In this document: one piece after another, positions 19,262 through 28,096 of the stretch
Position numbering within the stretch: the first letter of the stretch is position 1
Layout of the letters: each line of letters starts with the position of its first letter
Source: Glaciecola sp. UBA1851
Lineage (GTDB): Bacteria > Pseudomonadota > Gammaproteobacteria > Enterobacterales > Alteromonadaceae
NCBI GenBank assembly: GCA_002338515.1
Contig: DDIL01000006.1
Span: 1 to 51,008 of the forward strand
Length of the DNA stretch: 51,008 nucleotides
Direction of reading: 5' to 3'
Position numbers and translations under genes: made by a program
Notes under the pieces: generated by a model
Database searches by the model: none
What the model saw: only the letters and a program-made list of their open reading frames with translations
What the model was told of the DNA's origin: nothing

Positions 19262-19504
19262 ATGCACATCACCATAACCGAAACAGTGAATACCGACCCA
19301 TTTGTTGATGCTGATTCCGCCATGCATGCACTGAAGCAAGCCGCAGAAATAGTAGAAACCTTACTTCAGTTTAGTGAAGATATAGACCACCTTGATTTAT
19401 TTGATAGCAGAAAGCTATACGAAATATCAAATTTGCTGTTCACTGCATTAACCTTTCTTGGTGACTTTGACGAAAACATTCCACTTTCAGATGATTTTGA
19501 TTAA
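19262..19504 (+). CDS. Small acidic hypothetical protein
   Basis: An 80-residue protein if translation starts at the ATG at 19262; a TTG at 19241 would add seven residues, but nothing resembling a ribosome binding site precedes it. The composition is strongly acidic (SEDIDHLDLFDS, then GDFDENIPLSDDFD at the end) and mostly helical, with no signal peptide or membrane segment. I do not recognise a family. It stands alone between the lipA terminator and a downstream stem-loop, so it probably has its own promoter in the 130 bp before it. Coding is supported by the length and composition of the frame only. Confidence 0.6.
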   Translation: MHITITETVNTDPFVDADSAMHALKQAAEIVETLLQFSEDIDHLDLFDSRKLYEISNLLFTALTFLGDFDENIPLSDDFD

Positions 19505-19528
19505 TAGGTATTGATTTTATTGTATATT

Positions 19529-19554
19529 TTTCAGTGTACACTTGTACGCTGAAA
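19529..19554 (+). terminator. Stem-loop after the small acidic gene (possible terminator)
   Basis: An 11-bp stem (TTTCAG, a T-G wobble, GTAC pairing with GTAC, G, CTGAAA) closes a four-base ACTT loop, 25 bp after the stop codon. A T-rich stretch precedes it, but there is no clean T run behind it, so it may be a weak terminator, an mRNA-end stabiliser, or part of the leader of the next gene. Confidence 0.45.
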
Positions 19555-19592
19555 CTGTATCCTAGTGCCTTATTTTTCCTAAAGGCAATACC

Positions 19593-20246
19593 GTGCTTCC
19601 CAAAAAAACCGACTGGCATATTTCAAATAATTTATATTCAAATAAAGAAGAAATGCTGAATGTTGCATCTCATTGCGTGGGTTTCTTACTAGCGCTAGTA
19701 GGTTATATTCTGCTACTAACTAAAGCTGATTCTGCCAAGCTAGTCGTGATTGCCTCAGTATATGGATTAAGTTTGGCTCTCATGTTTCTATCATCGAGCA
19801 TTTATCATTTTATTAGCAATACAAACATTAAAAAGGTGTTTAGGAAAATTGACCATATTGCTATTTATTTATTGATAGCGGGTAGCTATACCCCATTTTT
19901 AATTGTTGCAGTTGACAGTCAATTAGCCAATATTGGTATGGTAATCATTTGGCTTATCGCCATTTTAGGGATTGTATTTAAACTCACGCTAGGCCATAAA
20001 TATCCAAAGCTTTCTATCAGTACTTATGCATTGATGGGTTGGTTAGCGCTGTTTATGATATATCCTATCTATAACGCATTAAGCGGCGCAGGTTTTACTT
20101 TATTGATTATAGGCGGGTTATGTTATAGCGCAGGTATTCCTCTATACTTGCTAAAAAGTAGAGACTTTAGTCATGCGCTATGGCATATGTTTGTAGTGGC
20201 TGGAGCAGTTTGCCATTACTTTGCTATATACCTTCATGTCTTCTAA
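19593..20246 (+). CDS. Hemolysin III (Hly-III/PAQR/YqfA) family membrane protein
   Basis: Seven-helix inner-membrane protein of 217 residues. Conserved family features are ASHCVGFLLALVG near the N-terminus, SSSIYHFISN with the HxxD-type KIDHIAIYLLIAGSYTPF, and the C-terminal HALWHMFVVAGAVCHYFAIY. The conserved Ser, Asp and His residues place it with the CREST hydrolase superfamily (alkaline ceramidase, PAQR, Hly-III), whose members bind a metal in the membrane. The true reaction in bacteria is unsettled, and the haemolysin name is historical. GTG start at 19593 with AAAGGC upstream. Confidence 0.9.
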   Translation: MLPKKTDWHISNNLYSNKEEMLNVASHCVGFLLALVGYILLLTKADSAKLVVIASVYGLSLALMFLSSSIYHFISNTNIKKVFRKIDHIAIYLLIAGSYTPFLIVAVDSQLANIGMVIIWLIAILGIVFKLTLGHKYPKLSISTYALMGWLALFMIYPIYNALSGAGFTLLIIGGLCYSAGIPLYLLKSRDFSHALWHMFVVAGAVCHYFAIYLHVF

Positions 20247-20341
20247 CCAAGAGTAAAAGCATTTGATAATTAATGCTACGATTAATGAAGGTACCTTAGT
20301 TTGTGTTTATTCTTCGAAATCTCTGACCCTTTGATACATAT

Positions 20342-21640
20342 TTAGAGGCTTGGCTCCTGCTGTGTTAGGCAATGCATACCACCACCGTCCCAGTTCGCTG
20401 CGAGCGGGTCAATCTGGATGATTTTCCGGTTAGGAAAGGCTTCTTTTAATAGCGCTTCCGCAACAGCATCACTCTTGTTCAAATGCTCAGGCCGCCCTTT
20501 TCCTCCATACTTAGCCGACAGCACCACCCCATTGGTCACAAGGAAGTTGAGATAGCTGACCGCAGGCACTTCGATAATCTCATCACCCACAGTAAAATTA
20601 CGATAAACTAATCTTTGATCCAACCCATTGGCTAAAGGCTGAAAATCCTGTTCTGTAAGTGTGCGGCGGCGCATAAATGGCCCCGCATCAGGAACAGGCA
20701 TCGGTATAATTTTGAAACTCTTACCGTCGGGGGTGCGAGCCTCTTCTAACTGGCGACGATTTTCCGATAGGATCTCGTAATCCAACTGCATAAGAGAATT
20801 GCTATTGCGCTCTTTTTCGCTGACTTCGCCAACAAAAATAGTATCGTCGGAAATAAAGCGCACATATTCATCGACATGCCCGTTTGCGCCCCAGCCGAAG
20901 AAGTTTTCTATTTTCGCTCCCAGCAAAACGCGATCCGTTATTGGTGCACGGTCTAGCCAAATTATTTGCTCCTTCCCATATAACCGCTTTAGCTCACTCT
21001 CAATTTCATCAAGCGTCTTGCCGGGGTTGCGATCCATCATAGCATCACGATAAGTAACAAGACTGTGCGAGTTGACGTCAAGTCCACCACCTTCAGCTAC
21101 GACATCGGAACTGCGTTGGACTAAACCATACCTTTCTGAGATCTCCTGATCAACATCACCTCGCGCTAGCGAAGATGGGTTGGTGTAAGGCCAAGGAAAA
21201 CTATAGTTTTTCCAAGAAAAGGCCGCCAATTGCTTAGTCTTTCCATCAGTCAAAAACAGCGGGCCACAATCGCGCGTCCACACATCGACTGTGGGCTGAA
21301 TTTCGAACTGTACCCGCTTTAAGTTTACGCCGGCTGCTGTAATGATTGAGCCAACTTTTTGCGCCTGTGAACGATTTTCCACCAACATTTTGACTAAAAC
21401 GTGCGGTGTTAGCGCAGCTAACATGTCGAGGCGCAATTTAGTGTGACCTTCATCTCGTGTAACGTAATCGCTCCAGCCCATCCATACTGCATCATGAGAC
21501 AACCATTCGGGCGGGAAAGTATGTGAAGTGGATTGAGTAGAAGCGTTATGTGAAGTTTCTTCGTTCGAATATGTCGCCTTTGCAGCCGGAGCTATTAATG
21601 CTGAAGCTGCAACATTGACAATAAAATTTCTACGGTCCAT
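20342..21640 (-). CDS. Agmatine deiminase / peptidylarginine deiminase-like protein with Tat signal
   Basis: Member of the guanidino-group-modifying superfamily (PAD_porph), which hydrolyses guanidinium groups to ureido groups plus ammonia. Catalytic features are visible: WTRDCGP, the histidine in GWGANGHVDEYVRF and the nucleophile in GGGMHC (Cys424), near the C-terminus. The N-terminus MDRRNFIVNVAASALIAPAAKA is a twin-arginine signal peptide, so the enzyme is expected outside the cytoplasm, unlike the cytosolic agmatine deiminase AguA. The 432-aa length exceeds AguA (about 370) by roughly the signal and linker. Base composition is visibly GC-richer than both neighbours and no polyamine genes adjoin, which suggests recent acquisition. 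Substrate is not determinable from sequence. Confidence 0.85.
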   Translation of the reverse strand: MDRRNFIVNVAASALIAPAAKATYSNEETSHNASTQSTSHTFPPEWLSHDAVWMGWSDYVTRDEGHTKLRLDMLAALTPHVLVKMLVENRSQAQKVGSIITAAGVNLKRVQFEIQPTVDVWTRDCGPLFLTDGKTKQLAAFSWKNYSFPWPYTNPSSLARGDVDQEISERYGLVQRSSDVVAEGGGLDVNSHSLVTYRDAMMDRNPGKTLDEIESELKRLYGKEQIIWLDRAPITDRVLLGAKIENFFGWGANGHVDEYVRFISDDTIFVGEVSEKERNSNSLMQLDYEILSENRRQLEEARTPDGKSFKIIPMPVPDAGPFMRRRTLTEQDFQPLANGLDQRLVYRNFTVGDEIIEVPAVSYLNFLVTNGVVLSAKYGGKGRPEHLNKSDAVAEALLKEAFPNRKIIQIDPLAANWDGGGMHCLTQQEPSL

Positions 21641-21827
21641 TTACGGAACCTCTTTAAATCGAAAAATATAGGAATAAGTTATATCACATACCAGCTCAAA
21701 TGTTAGCCATGTTTTGAGTCATTTAATTGTATGTTTTCGCCAACTTTATATTATTTCTTTTTTAAGCGTCCATTGAGCACTAAGCCCATAACCCTTCTAA
21801 TATTCAGACAGGGCCTAGCGAAATTTG

Positions 21828-22250
21828 TTAACGATAGCACCAATATGTAACGCCCTCGCTATCCAAAAAACTTTCTGCATTTTCACCTTGTAGTATTGCC
21901 AACGTGGCAAGTAACCCAGCTTGAACACAATTGTCGCTTGCCACTGTAATTGAACGTGCTGCATTTTTAATCGGATAGCCAGTTAATGGATTGAGAATAT
22001 GAGAATATCGTTTACCGTTTTTTAAAAGGAATCGATTTGCATCTCCGGATGTTGCTAAACCACCTTTTGCAATATTAACAATGGCTACTCCATTCTTTTT
22101 AGTTGGGTTTTCAAGTGAATCTTTAGATTGTATACGGTCTATATTTTCCATAAGTATTCGCAAAATCATAAATTCACGGCGTGATATGGTTATATTTGCA
22201 TTATCTACACTGGCTAGGTTTGTCGTCACATCTAAATTAACATTTTTAAG
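21828..22250 (-). pseudogene. Fusion remnant: OmpR-type DNA-binding fragment joined to ApbE C-terminus
   Basis: The reading frame contains parts of two unrelated genes. From about 22250 to 22110 it reads like the linker and first half of an OmpR/PhoB-type winged-helix domain (ISLKNVNLDV, then ITISRREFMILRILMENIDR and SKDSLE). From about 22100 on it switches to the C-terminal third of an ApbE FAD:protein FMN transferase (GGLATSGDANRFL, YSHILNPLTGYPIKNA). The receiver domain, the rest of the winged helix and the ApbE N-terminus are missing, and a TGA closes the frame upstream at about 22272. The simplest explanation is one deletion that removed everything between a response-regulator gene and apbE. 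A GTG at 22229 could start a 133-aa product, but function is unlikely. The ApbE part is certain, the regulator part probable. Confidence 0.7.
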
Positions 22251-22363
22251 GCTAATAACAGAGCTGGTATTGGTGCCTGCCTTTCATCCTTATTTAGTTT
22301 CTCGCGAGACTATTACTCTCAATAAAGCATGCAATATACTTCTCTTGTTTGAATTCTAGCAAA

Positions 22364-22675
22364 TTACAACACACCAGCCTCTATTAAGGGCAATATCCAA
22401 TAACGAATACTCTTTTGTGAACTGACTTTTTTCAGCAAGTTAAGCAATGCAGAAGATTGAGCTGCTTTATGTAAAACCTCAAACCGATAGAAATCTCTAT
22501 ACCCTTCTACTTGTTCAGACACATTATAATGACTATGCGCCTGACTAAACCCTTGGATTTTACTTAAGCTAAATCCACTCAAGAAACTGTCAGCCATAAG
22601 TGAATCAACCACATTGTCTTTTAATGCTTCGGGGACAATAGCAATTAATATTAAATCATTTTGCGCTTGCGTCAC
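22364..22675 (-). CDS. DUF3240 family protein, last gene of the metal efflux operon
   Basis: A 103-residue soluble protein resembling DUF3240, a ferredoxin-like or PII-like small domain often encoded just after CusA/CzcA-type pumps in proteobacteria. Family features are NDLILIAIVPEALKDNVVDS at the start and YWILPLIEAG at the end. It begins with GTG at 22675, inside the last codons of the pump gene, behind a GGAG ribosome binding site seven bases upstream. The 20-bp overlap implies translational coupling. The several histidines and the PII-like fold suggest a metal-sensing or trafficking role, but this has not been shown as far as I know. Confidence 0.85.
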   Translation of the reverse strand: MTQAQNDLILIAIVPEALKDNVVDSLMADSFLSGFSLSKIQGFSQAHSHYNVSEQVEGYRDFYRFEVLHKAAQSSALLNLLKKVSSQKSIRYWILPLIEAGVL

Positions 22676-25600
22676 GGCGGGTCTCCAACCAAATATAGAA
22701 AACAGGTATTAAAAATAAGGTAGTAAAAGTAGAAGTAAATAACCCGCCTATTACCACAATCGCTAAGGGTTTTTGAATTTCAGCGCCCGGTCCAGTTGCA
22801 AAGACCAATGGTACAAGGCCAAACATAGCAGTACTTGCGGTCATTAATACCGGTCGTAATCGCCTTTTTGCCCCTACTATAATACGCTCAGATATGTGTG
22901 CTATGTCTAATTTGGTTTGCTCAAAATAGCTAACCATTACTACGCCATTTAATACAGCTACACCTAATAAAGCAATAAACCCGACAGATGCTGGTACAGA
23001 TAAAAACTCACCACTAATATACAAAGCGATTATTCCGCCCATTGTGGCAAAGGGGATATTAACCAGAATTAGTCCTGCTGTGCTCAATGAACGGAAGGTA
23101 GTAAACAAAATAATAAGTATTAATGCTAATGCGATGGGTACAACAATCATTAAGTTATTTGATGCTCTTTGCTGATTTTCAAACTCCCCTCCAAAATTAA
23201 GTGTATAACCAACAGGAAGCGATACCGATGAAGCCAGCGCTTGTTTCAGTTCATCAACAAAACCAACAACATCTCTCCCTTCAACATTTGTGGTGACGAC
23301 GGCAAACCGATTGCTGTTTTCTCGTTCAATCAAAATAGGCCCTTGCTTGAACGAAACATTCGCAATATATGATAGAGGCATAAGTCGAGCCTCGGGCATT
23401 AATATATTCAAATTTTCCAAATCTGATATGGTGCTTAGTTTTTCATTATTATAATCAGATAAACCAAAGACAATTGGCGTTTTCTTTTTCCCCTCAATCA
23501 ACATAGATATTTCCGTTGATTCAATTTGTGATTTAAGAAAATGAGTTAATTCAGACACAGTCATATCATAAGCTTTAGCAATCTCAGGTTTTAAATTCAC
23601 ATTTAAAAAATCGCCCCCTTCAATAACAGATGCATTAACGTCAACACTGCCCGTTAGCGTTTTAGTTTGCTCACTTATTTTTTGAGCCAATTGAGCAAGT
23701 GTATTAATGTCATTACCAAATATTTTTATGGAAACGGCGCCAGTGCTACCCGTGAGCATTTCTGATACACGCATTTGAATGGGCTGTGTAAAGCCAATAT
23801 TTATACCTGGGAAACCTTCTAGCACGCGTCTAATATCATCTATTAGTTCCTGTTTAGAACTGAATCGCCAAGTATCGGTAGGCGCAAGCTCCATAAAGAT
23901 ATCCGTTTCATTTAGGCTCATGGGATCAAGCCCAATTTCATCTGAACCAACTCTAGCCACTATTTGTTTTATTTCTGGAATATTGGCAAGTAGTACCTTT
24001 TCTATTTGAATATCCAATTCAGTTGATGCGTCTAAAGAAATATTTGGTGACTTTTCTAGTTGCACAATAATGTCGCCTTCATCTAAAACCGGCATAAATG
24101 CTTTGCCTAACATCGAATAAAGTAAAATACTGACACACAGTATTAATAGCGTCCCAACAATTATAGGCAAGGGTTTTTCAATGGTGCTGGTTAATGCACT
24201 CTCATATTTTTGTTGTAAATAAATAACAAATTTGGGAGTGGTGATTGTATCTGCTTTTAGCAATACAGAAGAAAGTGCAGGAATTAAGGTTAACGACAAA
24301 ATTAACGATGAAACCATTGCAAATACAATAGTAATGGCGACTGGTTTAAATAATTTACCTTCCAAACCCGTTAGGGTTAAAAGCGGTGAAAACACAATAA
24401 TCACAATAACTGTGCCTGACACCACTGGCACAGCCACTTCCTTACACGCCCTAAATATTAAGTGCAATTTAGGTAACGATATATTTTTCTTTAAACTATT
24501 AACGGTGTTTTCAACCACAACTACCGATGCATCAACTAGCATTCCAATTGCAATAACCAGCCCGCCTAAGCTCATTAAATTGGCCGACATGTCAAAATGG
24601 TCCATTAATAAAAAAGTACTCACGGCTGACATAGGCAAAACGAGTGACACCACAATAGCAGCACGAATATTACCCAAGAATAACGACAACAAAATGATAA
24701 CTAACAGCACCGCTATAATTAATGCTTCTTCAATTGTACCTATCGCTTTATCAATCAAATTTTTGCGATTATAAAATACATTGATATCAGTACCTTCTGG
24801 CAAGGTTGATTCAATATCAGCGAGTTTTTGTGTTACCTCGGCAATTACTTCGGCAGTATTTGCATCTTTTAATGCAATCACAATAGCTTCAGCCGTTTCT
24901 TCTCCGTTTCTAGTTACTGAGCCATAGCGAGTTAAATGCCCAATACTGACTGAAGCCACATCCTGTAGGCGAACAACAGTGTTATCGATATTAGCAATCA
25001 CAATATCTTTTAATGCTTGCAAACCAGTAATCCGCCCTTCGGTTCGCACAATTAACGTATCGTTACCAATATTTATGCGGCCAATACTTCCGTTTTGATT
25101 AATGGACTGGATGGTTTCGCTTAATTGTGTAAATGACATTCCAATACTTGCCATTTTTATTGGGTTTGGGCTAATTTGGTAGGTTTTTGCAAACCCACCT
25201 AAAATATTGACATCAGCCACCCCATTAATGCTTCTTAGAAGTGGACGTATTTCCCACTCTAGTAATTGCCGTCTGTCAATCAAGCTCATTTCTGGGTTTT
25301 CAATGGAGAACATAAACATTTCACTTAATGCCGTACTCATTGGCGCAATACCACCATCTAGCCCACTGGGTAAAGAAGGCATAACATTAGCTAAACGTTC
25401 AGCAACTTGCTGTCGAGCCCAATAAATATCCGTCCCTTCTTTAAAATCGATAGTAATGTCTGTAATGGCATATTTAGTGGTTGAGCGCAGTATTTCTTGA
25501 TTAGGAATGCCCAAAAGCTCAGTCTCAATGGGCAAGGCTACCTGAGCTTCTATTTCTTCAGGTGTCATACCTGGCGCCTTTAAAATCACTTTGACTTGAG

Positions 25601-25733
25601 TAGGTGAAATTTCCGGAAAAGCATCAATAGGTAGAGAAAACCATGCAGATGCACCTGCCACCAGTAAAAACAACGAAACAATAAGTACAAATATTCGCTG
25701 AATAAGAGAAAAACGAATCACTTTATCAAGCAT
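22656..25733 (-). CDS. Heavy-metal efflux RND pump, CusA/CzcA family
   Basis: Inner-membrane proton/metal antiporter that would drive metal cations through the tripartite complex to the outside. The 1025 residues show the HME-RND plan: TM1, a large periplasmic loop, six helices, a second loop and the final six helices. The N-terminus has the family phrase FPEISPTQVKVILKAPGMTPEEIEAQVALPIE. TM4 carries the relay acidic residues in GLVIAIGMLVDASVVVVEN. The second loop contains the QPIQMRVSEMLTG segment that lines the CusA metal site. Metal specificity (monovalent Cu/Ag or divalent Zn/Co/Cd/Ni) cannot be decided by eye. It starts 2 bp after the adaptor stop. Confidence 0.95.
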   Translation of the reverse strand: MLDKVIRFSLIQRIFVLIVSLFLLVAGASAWFSLPIDAFPEISPTQVKVILKAPGMTPEEIEAQVALPIETELLGIPNQEILRSTTKYAITDITIDFKEGTDIYWARQQVAERLANVMPSLPSGLDGGIAPMSTALSEMFMFSIENPEMSLIDRRQLLEWEIRPLLRSINGVADVNILGGFAKTYQISPNPIKMASIGMSFTQLSETIQSINQNGSIGRINIGNDTLIVRTEGRITGLQALKDIVIANIDNTVVRLQDVASVSIGHLTRYGSVTRNGEETAEAIVIALKDANTAEVIAEVTQKLADIESTLPEGTDINVFYNRKNLIDKAIGTIEEALIIAVLLVIILLSLFLGNIRAAIVVSLVLPMSAVSTFLLMDHFDMSANLMSLGGLVIAIGMLVDASVVVVENTVNSLKKNISLPKLHLIFRACKEVAVPVVSGTVIVIIVFSPLLTLTGLEGKLFKPVAITIVFAMVSSLILSLTLIPALSSVLLKADTITTPKFVIYLQQKYESALTSTIEKPLPIIVGTLLILCVSILLYSMLGKAFMPVLDEGDIIVQLEKSPNISLDASTELDIQIEKVLLANIPEIKQIVARVGSDEIGLDPMSLNETDIFMELAPTDTWRFSSKQELIDDIRRVLEGFPGINIGFTQPIQMRVSEMLTGSTGAVSIKIFGNDINTLAQLAQKISEQTKTLTGSVDVNASVIEGGDFLNVNLKPEIAKAYDMTVSELTHFLKSQIESTEISMLIEGKKKTPIVFGLSDYNNEKLSTISDLENLNILMPEARLMPLSYIANVSFKQGPILIERENSNRFAVVTTNVEGRDVVGFVDELKQALASSVSLPVGYTLNFGGEFENQQRASNNLMIVVPIALALILIILFTTFRSLSTAGLILVNIPFATMGGIIALYISGEFLSVPASVGFIALLGVAVLNGVVMVSYFEQTKLDIAHISERIIVGAKRRLRPVLMTASTAMFGLVPLVFATGPGAEIQKPLAIVVIGGLFTSTFTTLFLIPVFYIWLETRRDASAK

Positions 25734-25735
25734 GA

Positions 25736-26758
25736 TTACAGCCCTAACCCTAGTAACATGCCCTGCAATGCACTAACGGACGACGTTAATACAACTTTAT
25801 TCGTCAGGTTGTTTGTAGATTGAACAATATAATTGTCACCTTGCGATGTAACAATATTTATTTGCATAGCCTTAAACTGAGCGGCAAATTGAACAAAAAT
25901 AAAATTATTTCCCTCCCAATTAAATACGCTCGACTTTTTCACGCTATAGGCTTTGGTTTCATAGATAGGAATAACGCTAATTACTTGCCCCTCAACGTAT
26001 TTACACTCAGGGTTAAGCGGTTTGCTCCAAGCAGTTTGGTAAAATGTAGAATTGGCCGTTTCCATAAAATCTACGGCTAAGTTGCAATTATCTATGGATA
26101 ATTGACTTGGCAAATTTGGTTGGCCAATTGGGACATTCACCTTCATTCTAATTGCGTCTAACGGGACAAAAGCCGCAATGGTGCTTCCCACACTAAACAT
26201 ATTACTTTTATTATATTTCAATATACCTTGCTGAGGTGCGCCTAAAATAAGTGCGTCGTTGCTTTCATCGAAGTTTAGAACAAGTTCAAAAAAGTGAGTC
26301 AGTTCATCAAACTCCATTTTAGTCACATAGTAATTATTAGAAATGTCTAACCAAGCTTGCTCACTAATTGATTTACGTTTATACAAGGCTTCGCTGTTAT
26401 TATAATGTCGACTTGCTTGCGAAAATAGCGCCTTCTTCATTTGGTAAGATGCATAAAAATGATGTACCTCTGGGCCTTGAATTTTTACGAAAGGTTGGTT
26501 TTTTCTAAGGCTTGCGCCATTACTTTCAAGATAAATAACTTGTGGTATATCAATGGGAGATGCCAAAACATACGTTTGACCAGGCAAAGACTCAATTCGT
26601 GCCATCAATTTCTTACCATTAAATGAGTTAACTACTTGTATTGACTCACTTTGAATAGATAGCTCAGCTAACTCACTGCGATCTACTGATAAGTCTTGTG
26701 CCAATGCAAGTTGCTGCAAAACCGAATAAAGCAAAGTAACTAGAACGAATAATTTCAT
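25736..26758 (-). CDS. Efflux RND periplasmic adaptor subunit
   Basis: Membrane-fusion protein expected to bridge the pump and the outer-membrane channel in the periplasm. The 340-residue protein has a cleavable signal peptide (ending near LALA) and a short lipoyl/hairpin region around residues 60-150 (GASLRKNQPFVKIQGPEVHHF, then helices). A beta-barrel and membrane-proximal part follow (APQQGILKYNKSNMFSVGSTI). Similarity to CusB/CzcB is weak by eye, and it lacks the Met- and His-rich extensions of those proteins. The call therefore rests mainly on its place between the TolC-like gene (4-bp overlap) and the pump gene (2-bp gap). Confidence 0.8.
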   Translation of the reverse strand: MKLFVLVTLLYSVLQQLALAQDLSVDRSELAELSIQSESIQVVNSFNGKKLMARIESLPGQTYVLASPIDIPQVIYLESNGASLRKNQPFVKIQGPEVHHFYASYQMKKALFSQASRHYNNSEALYKRKSISEQAWLDISNNYYVTKMEFDELTHFFELVLNFDESNDALILGAPQQGILKYNKSNMFSVGSTIAAFVPLDAIRMKVNVPIGQPNLPSQLSIDNCNLAVDFMETANSTFYQTAWSKPLNPECKYVEGQVISVIPIYETKAYSVKKSSVFNWEGNNFIFVQFAAQFKAMQINIVTSQGDNYIVQSTNNLTNKVVLTSSVSALQGMLLGLGL

Positions 26759-27954
26759 AATGAGATTCCTGCAGCTTGTCTAATGAGCGCAACTTGACGC
26801 TGAATATTAATTTGATTGAGTTGAACACTTTGTTGAGAGTCAATGGTGTCGAGTAAAGTACGGATATAAAACTCTTGATTGGGTGCGTTAATATTGCGCA
26901 AATCGTTCATCGCTTCTTTCAGCAATTCAAGCGTTGGTAAACTGTCATTTAGTACTTGTTGTTTTTTTAGTAAAAATTTATGTTCCTGAGCCAGTGCAAT
27001 GTTAGTTTCGTTTAATTGGTGGAGAAGCTTTCTTCTTGATGTTTCATGTTCAATAGTGAGTGTCAAATACTCACTTTGTTGGCTTTTAGATAAGTTATTA
27101 CCTATTTCAATTGGCACCTCCAACCCTATGCCTAATTGGTTCTCAGAAAAATTAGCGGTTGAAATTCTTCTGCCAGATACTTGAACATTCCATGGTGAGG
27201 TTTGCTTACTTGCACTTAAGAGTTGTTGGTGGGTATTCTTAAAGTTTGCATCTAATGATTGAACGTCGGGATGTGAATTCAAATCCACACTCGCTATTTC
27301 AATGACAGTTTCGGCTATTTGATTGGGAAGCACTTGCAAGCCCGTTAACCTAAAGTATTGGCTGTATAAATTGTCTATTGCTCTTTGGTGTTCAATAGTA
27401 GAAAGTGTTAGTTGATTTAATTCGTTTTGCACAATTAAAGAAATATACTGCGGAACAGCTTGCATATCGGCCATTTCTTTATATTGCACAACTAATTCCG
27501 ATAGCAATTCATGTTTGTGTATCACTGCCTTTAATGACGCTTCTTTATAAGTAATATCCCAAACAAGTTGGCGAATTAAACCTGATAAATAGAGTGCATA
27601 TTGTTGTTGTGCATTGTTACGTATTACTTCAACATTACTCACTAAAGCATGTTCAACTTCACGTAAAAAAGGCGATTTTATTGCAATATTTAAGCTTAGT
27701 TCACTTTCTGTTGTACCCAATGTTTCATCACTTTCGTAGTGCATTAATGATATAGAAGGTGCGCCATCAATCCAAGCAACATAAGCCTTTGTTTCTTTTA
27801 ATTGAGTATCCAAAGGTGGTGAAAGAACGGATTGCTTTTCAAATGCAGCTTGTAAGCTATCATGAAGCGTAAGTTTAGTTTGAGATGATGAATAAAAACT
27901 GATTACACATAACAATATGGTAAGTAAATGGATATTTTTTCTTAAACCTAACAC
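26755..27954 (-). CDS. TolC-family outer-membrane efflux protein
   Basis: Outer-membrane channel component of the metal efflux system, with the alternating helical repeats of the OEP family (LTLHDSLQAAFEKQ near the start, repeated coiled-coil stretches, RLTGLQVLPNQIAE at the mid repeat). A longer frame opens at 28017, but the GTG at 27954 has a GATGAG ribosome binding site and gives a normal signal peptide (LGLRKNIHLLTILLCVISF), so I use it (399 aa). First gene of a four-gene operon: it overlaps the adaptor gene by 4 bp. It diverges from the LuxR-type regulator gene across about 140 bp. Confidence 0.85.
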   Translation of the reverse strand: MLGLRKNIHLLTILLCVISFYSSSQTKLTLHDSLQAAFEKQSVLSPPLDTQLKETKAYVAWIDGAPSISLMHYESDETLGTTESELSLNIAIKSPFLREVEHALVSNVEVIRNNAQQQYALYLSGLIRQLVWDITYKEASLKAVIHKHELLSELVVQYKEMADMQAVPQYISLIVQNELNQLTLSTIEHQRAIDNLYSQYFRLTGLQVLPNQIAETVIEIASVDLNSHPDVQSLDANFKNTHQQLLSASKQTSPWNVQVSGRRISTANFSENQLGIGLEVPIEIGNNLSKSQQSEYLTLTIEHETSRRKLLHQLNETNIALAQEHKFLLKKQQVLNDSLPTLELLKEAMNDLRNINAPNQEFYIRTLLDTIDSQQSVQLNQINIQRQVALIRQAAGISL

Positions 27955-27975
27955 TATTTTCTCATCGTTGATGAA

Positions 27976-27999
27976 TATTGTTATTATGTTGCAACAATA
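27976..27999. promoter_or_regulatory. Inverted repeat in the divergent efflux/regulator promoter region
   Basis: TATTGTT and AACAATA, separated by 10 bases that include the palindrome GTTGCAAC, lie about 25 bp before the efflux operon start and 97 bp before the regulator start. The size would suit an operator for a dimeric regulator. I have only the symmetry as evidence, in AT-rich DNA where such arms can arise by chance. Confidence 0.3.
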
Positions 28000-28096
28000 C
28001 CCAGGTGAACACATCAAACATAAGTATCATAAGTCATCGAACATATGTATGACGTACATCAATTAAGCCAGTAATTTAGCTAACTTTGGAGAATTC

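Noticed and set aside
22081..22359. 92-codon plus-strand frame over the apbE remnant
   Set aside because: It lies opposite the recognisable regulator/ApbE fusion and has no features of its own.
20342..22360. Genomic island with integrase or att sites around the deiminase and apbE remnant
   Set aside because: No integrase, transposase or direct repeats were seen at the borders; only base composition and decay hint at transfer. The nearby tRNA-Pro has no visible duplicated 3' end.
24232..24774. 180-codon frame antisense to the pump gene
   Set aside because: Low-complexity Thr/Ile-rich translation of the opposite strand of a well-conserved CusA-like gene; a shadow frame.
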